Shown here: one piece after another, positions 11,959-23,418 of the stretch
Position numbering within the stretch: position 1 is the stretch's first letter
Layout of the letters: each line of letters starts with the position of its first letter
NCBI GenBank assembly: GCA_022059125.1
Contig: JAEUWY010000005.1
Location: 6,014,001 to 6,078,000, forward strand
Length of the DNA: 64,000 nt
From: Corynespora cassiicola
Lineage: Eukaryota; Ascomycota; Dothideomycetes; Pleosporales; Corynesporascaceae
Reading direction: 5' to 3'
The notes under the pieces: generated by a model
Told to the model about the DNA's origin: nothing
What the model saw: the letters and a program-made list of their open reading frames with translations, nothing else
Databases searched by the model: none
Made by a program: the position numbers and the translations under genes

Positions 11959-12798
11959 TTAAGCCGCCGAAGACGCTACCGCGCCATCGCCCAAAACGCG
12001 CGCAACCAGAATGTAGGCGAGCATGGCGCCGATGACGACCCTCCACTTGTTCTTGCTGAGCCAGCTCTGGCTAGCATCGCGCGCGACCTGTTGGGCGTCC
12101 TGGACCACGGCACCCACACCCGTGGCGCTGCCGTTGGGACGGCGCCTGAGGCCAGCGACTTCTGGCGAGCAGTGTGGCTGTGAGTGAGTTGGTAGTGGGA
12201 GGCCGTTGGTTGGGTTAATGCGCTTCTCCTTCATCCACTTGAGATTCTCCTCATCCAGCTCGGGCCACTCGGCGCGGAACTTTGCGCCGCCATCCCCAGC
12301 CTTTATAGCACCGATTCCTCGCGTGTTGGACGACTGTGCCGAGGTGGGCTTGCTGCCGCCTCCCGTGCTATTCCACCACCGACTCCGCTGCGCGAACAGT
12401 TTGCGCTCCTGCTCGCTCGCTCGCACACTGCCAGTTGTCATCTCCTCGCTCGTCATGAAGCTCAAGAGACCCGTCAGGATTGTGCTGACCTCCCAGGCCG
12501 GGTTGAAGCTCTTGGGATGGAAGTCGGAGATGCTGAGGCACAGGCGGGTGGAAGGCTGGAAACGGCCAGACGGCGTGTGCATGCGGATCGCCGGAGGGGC
12601 AAAAGGGTAGTCGGGCGGGAACATGAGGGTTCCCCAATACTGGCCGCCGTCATAGGGAGTGTCGGGCGGGCCGGTCAGGATGTAGTGCCACTCTAAGATA
12701 TTCGACTCGGAAGGGTGGGCGATGATGTAGGGGGGCGGCGACCGCGAAATGGTGGCATATTCTTTGGTAAGGCGCTTGGTGGCGGCTGGAGTGGCCAT
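11959..12798 (-). CDS. ubc6: Ubiquitin-conjugating enzyme E2, Ubc6/UBE2J-like, ER tail-anchored
   Basis: A single-exon 279-residue protein. Residues 7-140 form a UBC fold with the family segments PPDTPYDGGQYWG and FPPDYPFAPPAI. The catalytic cysteine is C87 in RLCLSISDFHPKSFNPAW, with the Ubc6-type spacing before the downstream Trp and no HPN tripeptide, as in Ubc6/UBE2J enzymes. A hydrophilic linker leads to a single C-terminal membrane helix at about residues 252-269 (VVIGAMLAYILVARVLG), typical of tail-anchored Ubc6. In yeast this enzyme works with Doa10 on the cytosolic face of the ER in protein degradation. It is divergent from SAM50 with about 460 bases between the starts, so they may share promoter DNA. 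Confidence 0.93.
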   Translation of the reverse strand: MATPAATKRLTKEYATISRSPPPYIIAHPSESNILEWHYILTGPPDTPYDGGQYWGTLMFPPDYPFAPPAIRMHTPSGRFQPSTRLCLSISDFHPKSFNPAWEVSTILTGLLSFMTSEEMTTGSVRASEQERKLFAQRSRWWNSTGGGSKPTSAQSSNTRGIGAIKAGDGGAKFRAEWPELDEENLKWMKEKRINPTNGLPLPTHSQPHCSPEVAGLRRRPNGSATGVGAVVQDAQQVARDASQSWLSKNKWRVVIGAMLAYILVARVLGDGAVASSAA

Positions 12799-13256
12799 TG
12801 TGTGAGGGAAAAGGTGTGTTGGAACGAGGGATCAAGGGGGGGACGGAGGTCGTCTGCGGTTGCTCTGGAGGTTGGCAATGCGGAGATGGCTGAGGCAGTG
12901 GCGTAACTTTAAGTGTTGGAATGCCCGCAAGACAAGAGGAAAGACAGGGAAACAGGCCAACAGGTCAACAAGTGAAAATGCAAATCAGGTGAAGGACAAT
13001 GTGAAGACACGACCGCCCGCTACGCGTCAGGGACAGCGTTGACCGACAGAAAGGCAGTGAAGGGTGAAGAAGGTTTAGGTCTGGTGAAGTCAGTCAGTCC
13101 AGACCCGGGGTCCGGCTCAGCCTCGTCATGAGCAGAGGGACTCGGCCTTGGCGGCTGGCATGCATCACGTGACTCGTCGCTGCCACCCAAGTCCGACTGC
13201 GCGCAAGGTTTCGTTAATGCCAAGCATCGAGCTTCCGCACGACATCACCAGCCTCA
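12799..13256. promoter_or_regulatory. Bidirectional promoter region, ubc6 / sam50
   Basis: The 458 bases between two divergent start codons. It must contain both 5' UTRs and core promoters. No clear TATA box is seen on either side, which fits housekeeping genes. Confidence 0.5.
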
Positions 13257-14944
13257 ATGGCTTCCCCGCTTGAAGACGATGTAGGACGGCCCCGGCCAAC
13301 CCCGTGGACTCGCTGGAGCTGACTTGATTGCCAGGTCTTCGACAGGCTGAAGAACAAGACCAGCCCCGACGACTACAAGAAGCAGGAAAACGAGCTCAAT
13401 GCGCGCTTGTTCGCCCAGCACCAAAAGTCGCAGGAGAGGCTGGCGGAGCTGGTAAGGCCGCCCCTGGGGCTCAATTGAGCCCTTTGCAGCTTTGTCTGAC
13501 GTTGGGTGCAGATTGACGACAACACTACGCTTCCCGTGACGATATCGTCGGTCCGCATTCTCCATGCCAACCGCACGCGACGAGCCTTTCTCGAGCGGGT
13601 CGTCGACCCCATCCTCAGTGCGAACCGCGAGGAGTCGTACACGCTACAGGAGGCCTTGAAGGAGGTGGGCGGAGCCGTCGATAAGCTCAATCGCTTTGGT
13701 ATGACAGATACCCGCATGACGCCCCGAATACAGTCTAATCGTTGGCAGGCATCTTCAAGTCCCCGATATCAGTCTTTGTAGACAGGCCCGACCCCACGAA
13801 CCCAGCCACGTCGCCTTCCGACATTGACGTCTACATTTCGGCCCAGGAGCGCGGCAACTACACCATCAAGACCGGCACCGAGGTTGGTGCTTCCGAGGGA
13901 GATGCCTACATCCACGCGGAGCTGCGCAACATCTTTGGCGGAGCCGAAACTCTGAATGCCCACGGTTCCCTTGGCACACGGACACGCTCTGCTTACTCTC
14001 TGGCCTTTGATACCCCCATCCTGAGCAACCCCGATTTCAAGCTACAGCTCAATGGCTTCGCAAGCTCGACGCTGAAGAGCTGGGCCAGCCACGAGGAGGT
14101 CCTCAAGGGTGGAAACTCGAAGATATTGTGGAGGACGCAGAACGGCCATCAGCATGAGTTTGGCTACTCGGGCATCTCGCGTCAGGTCACCGGACTTGCC
14201 GAGAATGCTTCTCCCAGCGTGACCGCCGATGCTGGCGAGTCGTTCAAGTCGAGCCTTACTCACACCTGGACCAACGACAAGCGGGACTACCCATTGCTCC
14301 CCAGCCGGGGTTATCTGATGAAGACCGTCTCTGAGCTTGCCGGCTTTGGTCCGCTCAAGGGAGATGTTGCTTTTTTCAAGACTGAAGCCGAATCTCAGGT
14401 TGCACTCCCGTTCGGTGACACTGGCATCACTCTGACCGCCGGACTGAGGGGAGGTATGCTCTACCCTCTTGCTCTTGGCGGCAGCCAGACCCCACAGCAG
14501 TCTCGCATCAACGACCGATTCCAACTAGGCGGCCCGAACAGCGTCCGCGGTTTCCGTCTCGCCGGCCTCGGCCCGCACGATGGTCCTGACGCTGTTGGGG
14601 GTGACGTCTACGCGGCGGGTGGAGCCAGCCTGCTTGTCCCTGTCCCCAAGGTTGGCAAGGACAGCCCACTGCGATTACAGGCATTCATCAACGGAGGCCG
14701 CCTTTTGGCGCTCAAGGGACGCGACAAGGAGGGACAGATGGACAGCGCCGCCGTCCAGGCCAACATGAAGAAGACCCTCCAGAGTTTGAAGGAAGATCTA
14801 CCCAGTGCTGCAGCAGGATTTGGCCTCGTCTACGCGCACCCCATTGCCCGGTTTGAGATCAACTTCTCGCTGCCACTGGTGATGAGGGCCAGGGAGGAGA
14901 GCAGGAAAGGCCTGAGCTTTGGGGTTGGTGTCGAGTTTTTGTAG
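13257..14944 (+). CDS. sam50: SAM50/TOB55 outer-membrane beta-barrel assembly protein, four exons
   Basis: Exons 13257-13280, 13335-13451, 13512-13698 and 13749-14944 (introns 54, 60 and 50 nt, all GT-AG) join in frame to 507 residues, matching the usual Sam50 length. The N-terminus (MASPLEDD, then VFDRLKNKTSPDD) and a POTRA-like segment (about residues 50-125, with LPVTISSVRILHANRTRR) precede an Omp85-type barrel to the C-terminus. GGPNSVRGF near residue 370 is the conserved L6-loop RGF motif, and the protein ends in a beta-signal-like GVGVEFL. Sam50 sits in the mitochondrial outer membrane and inserts barrel proteins such as Tom40 and porin, with Sam35 and Sam37. The short first exon is supported by the phase fit and by family N-termini. 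Confidence 0.95.
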
Positions 14945-16020
14945 CAGTGTGCTAGCGTAGATATTGTACCATTACCGAATACCAGAGCAAGTAGATCTGC
15001 ATTCACAATCTCGTTTCCTATGTATAGCTTCGATAGCTGCAATGACAACGTGAGCGATCCCGGCCTCCTCGGAATATCTTCCGAACGTCTACCCGCCATC
15101 TCTCATCCTCAACAGGTTCCATGCCAATTCCCACATTTACCTCATCAAACCCCACAGCAACACGCAAACCTTGGGGAGATTGCAACGGAGACTCTCCGGC
15201 GAAGCTTCACGCAGGCATGCGATTTCTCTCCGTGGAAGCAAGCACCCAGCCTCTTCAACGACGATCCCCGCCTACTCATAACCGGCTCACCCAACTCAGC
15301 CGATCGACAGCAAACCATCCCTGCTCCGGCCGCCCACTCACGTCCGGTTTCAGTGCCTTTTGTTTTTTCGCCTACGCGAGCACCATGTCGTGCCACGTCC
15401 CTCGACCTCTTCGAAAATGCGATCGCACCCTCATCAATGCCGAAGCCAGCATTCGATGTTTATGAAACGCGCGGGCGGGCCAGGACACGCGAGCGAGGCT
15501 GCTCGACTGGATGTGCCTGAATGCAGGGTCCCTGACAGCCACATCTCAGGCGGGCCCCCCTGGACGATCGGCGCGGAAAGAGTGGGGTGGCGGCGTCATG
15601 GTTGGATGGGAGCGTGGTCTTTTGGAGGGGAGGGGAATAGGCGGAATGATGGCATTCTGGACGAACCCCCTTGCTGTGCAGGGTCTGGGAGCGCTATAAA
15701 GAGTGTTGGGTGGTACGGATGTTGGATGGCATTGGATCAACCGGCTTTTATCATTGTCAAAGAGCTTGGACTGTATTACGCCGTAGCACGAAAGCTTTCT
15801 ATTTCGAGGACCGTTGAGCGCAGTCGACTGATTGATTGAAAACCCGGCATCGGCATTGAAGTTTGGATTTGAGACGCTTGACATTTGACATTTCCGTTTC
15901 GTTTCGCTCTTGCTTCTCGTTGCTCGCCGTTGGAGTGTCAACACCGAACGAATCCTCAACACCCGAGACCCCCCTCGATTTCATACCCGCACCAGACGAA
16001 ACGCGCACAGTCGACCAAAC
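14945..16020. other. Intergenic region
   Basis: Between the SAM50 stop and the start of the small secreted protein gene. Overlapping open frames of 60-166 codons on both strands show no family signature. The last 150 bases, rich in C and T with GTTTCG repeats, look like the promoter and 5' UTR of the downstream gene. Confidence 0.5.
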
Positions 16021-16586
16021 ATGCAGTTCTTTTCAAGCCTCAGCCTCCTGGCCCTCCTCGGCGCCTCTATTACTACCGCACTCCCCACCGAACTCACAAA
16101 CTTCCTCCTCGTCACATCGACCGACGCGTCGCCCAACACCAACTCGTCGAATCTCAAAGCCGTCTCTGCGACCAGCTTATTCGTAATTCCCACCTAACCT
16201 ATTTTGACTGTACGCTTGATTCTGACAATAACCAGCGTGCACCCGGCGAGCCCTCCCTCATCCTCCGCCTAATCGGCCCCGGATACAACTCTCTCCCCAA
16301 CTTTACCCTCACAGACGGCACCTTGTCGACATATTCTGCCTACCCGCAGCAGATCTACTACAACTCGTCTCATGTCGAGGCCAAGTCGGAGCTCGAGTTT
16401 GAAGCCAAGGCGCAGACGGGAGGCAACATTGCGCTGAATGATGCGTATCTGCTGACTGTGGACGGAGAGAAGGAAGGCTGGACGGTGTGTGATGGACCTG
16501 TCGAGACGGAGGTTCTATTCTGGAAGGGAGAGGACGCGGGTTGCGAGAGTGTGTATTTGAGGGCTGTCACGGGAGCGCCCTACTAG
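16021..16586 (+). CDS. Small secreted protein, two exons
   Basis: Exons 16021-16182 and 16236-16586 with a 53-nt intron (donor GTAATT, acceptor CAG) give 170 residues. The N-terminus MQFFSSLSLLALLGASITTA is a clear signal peptide, with cleavage expected after about residue 20. The mature part has LILRLIGPGYNSLPNF, an NSS N-glycosylation sequon (YYNSSHV), and a C-terminal half with two cysteines (in WTVCDGP and AGCESVYL). This pattern recalls a widespread family of small secreted or wall-associated proteins of Pezizomycotina with no known function; I cannot name the family with confidence. It is not particularly cysteine-rich, so calling it an effector would be speculation. It converges on the NACHT-ankyrin gene, leaving 143 bases between stops. 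Confidence 0.8.
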
Positions 16587-16729
16587 AGGTCAAGCAGTTG
16601 GAAAAGACAGTAGGCCATGAGTAATGTATGAATGTGTATTCCTTGTACATATATAAACCCTTATAAGGATGAAGCCACCAAAAGTATCTACTGAATCACA
16701 GCACATTTTGCGCAGAAAAACCCTTCCTT

Positions 16730-19570
16730 CTAAGCAGCAACCGGCGAACCCCCAATGCTCACCTCAATCACAATCGACGACTCCATCCCCGACCTCCGCG
16801 CATACGGATCCGGAAAAAAATGTACGGGACGAACCCACACCCCATCCCCCTCCACCTCCTCCCCCTTCCCCCGCACCCCTTCCTTCCCACTCAACAGCTC
16901 CTGCGACTCCCCCTGCCGCGCCCTCACCGCCCAATCCATCGGCGTCTCCCCCCTCCCATCCCTCTTCCCCCCATCCGCCCCACACCGCAACAACAACCTC
17001 ACCATCTCCGCATGCCCGTGCGCAGCCGCAGTATGAAGTGGCGCAATCCCATCAAAGTCCGCGCGATTCGGCGACGCCCCCGCCCCCAGCAGCACCTCGG
17101 CGACCCGCACGTGGTACCTCAGCACCGCGCCATGCAGCGCCGTGCCCCCGAACCTGCTGCCCGGCGCATCGAGGTCGCCGGCCTCGCCGCTGGCCAGCAG
17201 GTGCCGCACCACGTCCGCGAGGCCGAACGAGGACGCGTAGTACAGCGGCGTGGCGTGCCGCGGGTACACGTCCCACTTGAAGTTCGAGTCGGCGTTGAGG
17301 ACCTGCACCCAGGACATGAAGGCGGGGCGGTTGTGCGGGGCGAAGAAGTCGAGAATGCGGGGCGAAGTTTGGACGGGGGAGGCGGAGCCCCGGAGGTAGT
17401 ATGTCCAGGCGGTGGCGGCGTGGCGGAGGAAGGGGTGGGTGGAGAGGCGGTGGGCGAAGGCCGAGGACGTATCGCAGGGCCCCGTGCGGAAGCATCTGAA
17501 TGAGAGATAGGTGAAGCAGTCCAGGGCGAGTTCCTGGCGGCCGGAGACGGGCTCGAGGGCGAAGGCAGAGACACTGCTGCTGCGGATCTCGGAGGAGAGG
17601 AGGTAGTCTTTTACCGAGAGGTGGGCCAGTTGGACGTAGCGGCGCGACTGGGTGTCTGAGACGGTCAGGAGGCTACCGCAGAGGGCGAGAATGTCTTCGG
17701 TGCTGCCTAGGCACATGTCTTCGTCGAGTTCGTCGAGGCCTTGTTCGATGGCGATGGCGGCATGGAGTTCCTCGAGCGTGATGGGCAAAAGGGTGAAGGA
17801 CAGCCAGAGAAGGATCCGACGGACGAAGCCAACGTCGGTAGGTGGTACTTTGGATAGGATGATTTCGTACGTTTGTCCTAGACCCTGCGGGATTGTCTTG
17901 AGGGCTGAGCGGATGCTGCCAACAGTACGCAGGGTGCTGAGTGAGTCGAGTGTGCACTGGACCATGCGGAACCTGCAAATACAATCAGAAAGTTTTATCA
18001 GCTGGAGAGATTTTACTCACATTCCTGTAGACTTGCTACTCAAGGATTGCTTAATATCGTCCCTTACAGAAGGTTTAAGCCATTGGAGACGGTTGTCTGA
18101 GTGAAGCCGTCCGTATATGTACGAATCGATGTCTCCGTCGACTTCCTTGGTATGATGTTCCATACGTATATTTGCGAAAGCCTTGAGAGACTCTCTAATG
18201 TCCAGCTCATCTCTACTTGTCACAAATATGCTAATATTGCTACTGGCACGAGGGAGACTTGATAGAAAATCGAGCAGATCTTTGCGGTTGTCGCATTCAT
18301 CAATGGCATCAACCATGAGTATAAGTCTTTGCAGCTTGGCCATTGAGCACAGAGAATCTCGCAAAATCGTGAAAGAGGGCCGTTTCTTTGTTGTACTGCC
18401 GTTTCTGCTATGTTCGAAAGCATGCTTTAGTTCTTCTGGGAAGAAGCCGATTTGAGCGCAGACCTGGGACACTAAAGATCCTACAACGTTCAAAGCCTCT
18501 TGCGTCTCCTTGATTCGAAAGTCGCAATAGAAATATGAAAGATAGTTTTGCTCTGTAAAGAGGGTCACGTTGCCGGTCAACAGGGAGACTATATGCGAGC
18601 TGATCGCTGTTAGATAGAAAAGTAAGGTGTGCAGATGGTACCCACAAAAGGATAGTTTTGCCCGAGCCAGCTAGTATCAAGTATTAGAAAAGATATCTAC
18701 CATCAGAGGTTTATGGAAATAACATACGGAACCCGCTAAGCCAAAGGCAGGGATTTGCAGCTTCACACCATGTCCTAAATTCGTTTGAATTTATAAACCA
18801 CTTGCCTGTATCGTCTTTGCAAGTATTGGAAGCTATCTCATGGCTCTCCCAAGGTGAAACTGGTACTAGCCATTGGTTAAGTTGTTTGTAAATATCATCT
18901 GTACCAAATCAGTTGACCTAAGCCTCATTTCGCAGATGGGTGACTGGTACCGAAGCTTTGGGTTTCGAAATGGGTTGATATTTTCGAGACTGTTATGCTC
19001 ATGTTCTCTACTGCTATATTGAGTGATCCTGTCATTCTTTGAATGTCGGCCAAAAGAGTCCTTGGCTGGTTTTAGCATTAAAGCGTTGTAGAGTGCCATA
19101 GATGATACGCACGCTTCGTCTGCAGTCAACGCCATCAATATAGTGCTCTTACAACGATCTATACGTGCCAAACAAGCTTTGGCATCGCTCTCTTTCAACT
19201 GCCAACCCATCACCTGCAGAAAAGCTCGTTGTTTGGAAATCGATGTTCGATGTCCGTACGATGAGACTATCTTTTTTTCCAATATCGCAAGCTCCTCATG
19301 GCACCTGGCGAGGGGGCCATTTTCTGGTTCGACCAGTAACTTGAAAACGCATAGCTCCTTAGAATCTGCAGTGCACGACCGATCCAACCTTTCGGATGTT
19401 TTTTCGACTTGCTCAAGAACATTGCGAAGATCCTTGATTTCATCCGCGACTCTAGTAAGCGACCAAGGTGCTTTATTTAGATTTGCGCGGACATCGTAAC
19501 ATATTGAGATGATCGAGTTGGCAAGTTGTAGCACAGTAATGACGTTTGCAGTCACACTCAGAGGATCCAT
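16730..19570 (-). CDS. NACHT-ankyrin STAND protein (fungal NLR)
   Basis: The N-terminus MDPLSVTANVITVLQLANSI is the fungal N-terminal domain common on fungal NLR and ankyrin proteins. Next come KQLNQWLVPVSPWESHE, a NACHT P-loop GFPGSGKT, Walker B LILMVDAIDEC, an FVTSRDE sensor-like motif, and about four ankyrin repeats near the C-terminus (for example TPLYYASSFGLADVVRHLL). Exon ends at 18728, 18670-18646, 18599-18021 and 17972-16730 all join in phase. The join between the N-terminal exon and the NACHT part is the weak point: the only phase-compatible GT-AG I find is 19011-18899, giving exons 19570-19012 and 18898-18728 and 858 residues in all. Otherwise a frameshift must be assumed. Such proteins are thought to sense ligands through the repeats and oligomerise through NACHT, several in heterokaryon incompatibility. 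The ligand and output are unknown. Confidence 0.82.
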
Positions 19571-21102
19571 TATTTGGGGTGAGGGTCGGAAAAATCAGTG
19601 CGTGGGCTGTAGCAGTGTTTAAGAGACAGCTCGCGGAGGCAGTGCATCTGCGAGGCAGTTTTAGGTCAGAAGAGGGGTCGACGTGACAGCTCGTGATAGG
19701 CGCCCAGGCTGATGCAGTGCGCCTTGCAGCGCTGCTATGGTGAACTGTGCAGCAGTTGTATGGCACAGGAAAGTCTCTCAACGGTTAAGACAAAGGACAA
19801 AAGCACTCGGAATATGCGTGGATTAGTGCATGCTTGAGATAATTAAAGGCGGCCTGCGGTCAAAACAAACTTATAAGAGCGGGCATCCTAAGGCCCAAGG
19901 CCATGATCCGCTCTTTTGAGACGTGCGAAACAGGCGACCGCATTGAGAGCTTCTGTCAACGTAATCAAAGCAATCTTCTACGAAGTAATATGATATTTCA
20001 AAGTGTGGAGTGTACCAGAAGAAGTTTAAACATCCACGATATTGTGTGAGTGGACATTAATGAAATTTCCTTGCTGTGATTACTGACAGATAACAGAACC
20101 CCCCCCTGCATCGGGCCGAGCCTGAGATAACGAACAGTCTGAGCGACCCCTATCGAACAACGGCCCCCAACATTCATCACTGGTTCGCTCACGACTACGC
20201 CGCACTATGAGCTCCACGCAAATTGTCATGGCTCGCTAGGCAAAACCATGGCCACATAGGAACTCCGCTTACTTTCCCTCAATCACACACCCTGTTGTCT
20301 TGGCACCATGCCGTGGCTGTCACACGGTGACGGCAGGGGGTACGTCGCAAGCAGTACTTGACGCTCGTATCCGCCAGAATTAGTCGATCCAGGCAACCAT
20401 ATATTAATGGCTTCTTCGAGGGCATGGCATTGGATCATTCAGCAAGCAATATTGTTGGCTGGACCAGGGTAGACAGGAAAAGGAAGGCGGCAACTCAGCT
20501 GAACACCTGTTTCCTTGAGATTACCTCATCACTTTCGGTCACGGGGCTTCATTCTGTCATGACAAAACGGTGAGACTTGAGGCTCTTTTGACCAACTCCG
20601 GTGACACTACACCTAAAAATGTTTACGGTTGGTCGCATAAACGAGCACATCCTAGAAGTGGCGGTGGTGACCCCGGGATTGCTGCTTCTTATCGTAGGGG
20701 GGCCTACTACACTCCTCCGCTGGCGATTAGGGGCTATCATCCGGTGATTAGACTGATTACAATAGAAGAAAATCATCGAGGAAAAGATAAAAGACGTAGA
20801 ACCACGGAGAACCCTATCAGGAACAGCGATACACGCTAAGAAATGCCGTGTGAAGATGGTTACAAAGAGGAAGATGGCACAATGGGCTCGATGCAGGACC
20901 TTGGCTTGGAGCGCATGGAATTTAAATTAGCCAATAATTGCAAGGACGGTCATGTCATCTGCCGCTGTGGCACATCCTGACCCTAGAGGTGGGTGAGATG
21001 GCGAGCGTGGGTAGCTAGCTGTGCGGCATATTGAGGCAGATTTAAAGCCCATCGAACCACCCTAATTGTGTTGGTTGCTGACACCAATACACACTAAACA
21101 AC
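19571..21102. promoter_or_regulatory. Divergent intergenic region, NACHT-ANK / HET genes
   Basis: 1.5 kb between two divergent start codons. Open frames of 60-90 codons are present but carry no family signature. A TTTAAA at 21041-21046 lies 57 bases before the HET start and could serve as its TATA element. A C run is at 20100-20106. No RNA gene is recognised. Confidence 0.4.
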
Positions 21103-23418
21103 ATGATTACCACAAGAAAGCGACAAATTGATAACGGACATCCGGACAGTCCACCTTTGAAGGTGGTACGTGTCGCATCGCCTTTCACAGACGCTCGCTC
21201 CGCTTCAGCCTCGCCCACCTCGCCAACCAATCCAGAAGATGAAGCGCCTCCAAGTTACTCCAGACAATCATCTACCGGAGGTCTTGTTTTAGACGCTCCG
21301 CCGAATGCTCAACAAAATTCTGAACCACTCTCGTTCAATCTCACGGTGACACCGAGAGTGAAGCCAACAGCTGTTAGCAACACAAAGTCCTATTTGCGTA
21401 CCCCATCCGAAAGCGGAAAAAGGCCCGGCGCTCGCGATGTCTTTCTACGGGCATTCAAGAAGGCAAAAAAGAGTCTTTATAAATTTAGTCCTATCAAGGA
21501 AGATGAGGTCCGCCTGCTTGTCATCAAGGAAGGGACCGGAAAGGATGAGATTAATGCCACTATTTTGACCGTAAAAGATCATGAGCTTGGTACTAAACAT
21601 CAATACGAAGCGCTCTCCTATCATTGGGGTGAAGGAGACGACAACAAACCGATTATCATCCAGGATGATATCCGATCAATGCCAATGAAGTCATTGATGG
21701 ATGCAGTAGACGGAATGATGTCGGAAAGTGGAATGAAAGCAAGACGCCTCTACGTCAAGCCCAATCTCTACAAGGCGCTAAAGTGCCTTAGGAAGAACAG
21801 AGGTTATACACCGTTGTGGGTGGATGCCCTCTGTATCAATCAACCCAATGAGACAGAGAAGGTGATCCAAGTAAATAAGATGGACAAGATTTATCGCAAT
21901 GCACAGAATGTATGCATCTGGCTCGGAGGAGACGACGAGGATTCAAACAGGGCAATGGCCTTCATACCGGATATTCTGAACCAGGATAACCACCACAGTC
22001 TACTCGAAGATGTCAAGTACATACCCAAATGGACCAGCTTATTTGAATTGCTCAAGTGGAGTTGGTTCTCACGTCGCTGGATTATTCAAGAGCTGGCGTT
22101 GGCACAAGCGGCTACCGTTCATTGTGGAACCCTGGTAGTACACTGGAGCGACTTCAAGGATGCCATTGGGATATTCTATCGATACTTCGAATACCTAAAA
22201 CCCAAACTGAACCTTGAGCCGGAATCACTGACCGAGTTTGAATTGAAACCTCTCGGCGCCAACCTTTTGGTCGAATTGACTACCAATCTCTTTCGCAAGA
22301 GGCCTGATAAGTCTTATGAGTCTACCAAAGGGTTAGAGACACTGGTGTCACTTTTATCAGGTTTTGACACGTCAGATCCTCGCGATACGATTCACGCATT
22401 GAGAAATATCTCGAGAGAGATGAACCACACAAGTCGATCATCGGTTGAACAGCCACCAAGACCAGATTATGGAAGGGATTTGTTCCAAGTTTATCGCGAT
22501 TTTGTGGCATGGGTGGTCAAGGACTCGAAATCTTTGGACATCATCTGCCGGCACTGGGCACTTCCTGAAAGAAAAAGCCCCGGACCTAAGACTCCTCATC
22601 TTGTGACGCTCCCTTCGTGGATCCAGATTGTTGACAAATCTCCATTCGGTAGAGGAGAAGATGTATTCAGGGGACGAAGAGCCGGAGATAGCTTTGTGGG
22701 TATGCCTGGGAAGAGTCATTATCGTGCTTCAGGCACAAAAGAACCAAAGGTCATATTCAGCACAGAGGATGCAGACAGATCATCCACCCAAATGAAGGAG
22801 GTACCGCACGATATGTACATGGTGGCAGAGGGAATATCATTGGGAACGATAACATTTAGTACCCAGCCCTTTCCAGACGGCATCGTTCCCCAAGTTTGCC
22901 TGGAAAAATTGGGATGGGATTTTGAAGACATGACTCCACATGATCATGCACCCGATTATCTATGGAGGACACTTGTAGCAGATCGAGGCCCTGACGGCAT
23001 GGAAGCTCCAACATATTATCATCGCGCATGTCTATACTCTCTTCTGAATATAAGCCGGAATGGTCATATCAACATCCGGACCTTGCTTCAGCAAAGTAAA
23101 TCCAGAGGCCAAAGAAGTATTGTAGAAGATTATCTCGCAAGAGTCCTAGCTGTTACTTGGAACCGGTGCTTCATCGAAGGCAAGGTTGAAAGCGATAGAC
23201 TAGTCGGTCTAGGCGCTCCAGGAACCCAGGTGGGAGACATTATCACTATTCTTTACGGATGCAGCGTGCCGACCATACTGCGTCCGATTCGGAATACAGT
23301 CACTAAGTCGGTGCCAGTTGAAGGCTATAAGTTGATCGGCGAAGCATATATCTATGGTAAGATGGATGGCGAAGCTATGTTTGAGGGCTATAATGAGCAG
23401 GAGTTCAAAATTATCTGA
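21103..23418 (+). CDS. HET-domain protein
   Basis: A single-exon gene of 771 residues. The first 130 residues are Ser/Pro-rich and look disordered. The HET domain runs from about residue 150 to 325 with its three usual blocks: YEALSYHWG (from residue 168), LWVDALCINQPN (near 237) with YRNAQNVCIWLGG, and WSWFSRRWIIQELALA (near 318). The C-terminal 450 residues carry no recognised domain but include CIEGKVESDRLVGLGAP-like text (actually CFIEGKV...GLGAPGTQVGDII) found at the end of many HET proteins. HET domains resemble TIR folds and act in heterokaryon incompatibility cell death for a few studied alleles; most genome copies have no known role. It is divergent from the NACHT-ankyrin gene, giving two recognition-type genes back to back. 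Confidence 0.9.
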   Translation: MITTRKRQIDNGHPDSPPLKVVRVASPFTDARSASASPTSPTNPEDEAPPSYSRQSSTGGLVLDAPPNAQQNSEPLSFNLTVTPRVKPTAVSNTKSYLRTPSESGKRPGARDVFLRAFKKAKKSLYKFSPIKEDEVRLLVIKEGTGKDEINATILTVKDHELGTKHQYEALSYHWGEGDDNKPIIIQDDIRSMPMKSLMDAVDGMMSESGMKARRLYVKPNLYKALKCLRKNRGYTPLWVDALCINQPNETEKVIQVNKMDKIYRNAQNVCIWLGGDDEDSNRAMAFIPDILNQDNHHSLLEDVKYIPKWTSLFELLKWSWFSRRWIIQELALAQAATVHCGTLVVHWSDFKDAIGIFYRYFEYLKPKLNLEPESLTEFELKPLGANLLVELTTNLFRKRPDKSYESTKGLETLVSLLSGFDTSDPRDTIHALRNISREMNHTSRSSVEQPPRPDYGRDLFQVYRDFVAWVVKDSKSLDIICRHWALPERKSPGPKTPHLVTLPSWIQIVDKSPFGRGEDVFRGRRAGDSFVGMPGKSHYRASGTKEPKVIFSTEDADRSSTQMKEVPHDMYMVAEGISLGTITFSTQPFPDGIVPQVCLEKLGWDFEDMTPHDHAPDYLWRTLVADRGPDGMEAPTYYHRACLYSLLNISRNGHINIRTLLQQSKSRGQRSIVEDYLARVLAVTWNRCFIEGKVESDRLVGLGAPGTQVGDIITILYGCSVPTILRPIRNTVTKSVPVEGYKLIGEAYIYGKMDGEAMFEGYNEQEFKII

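Noticed and set aside
16820..17574. Several long frames on both strands antisense or frame-shifted to the ankyrin region
   Set aside because: G+C-rich coding DNA creates such frames; their translations are Arg/Pro/His-rich and only the minus-strand ankyrin frame has a domain.
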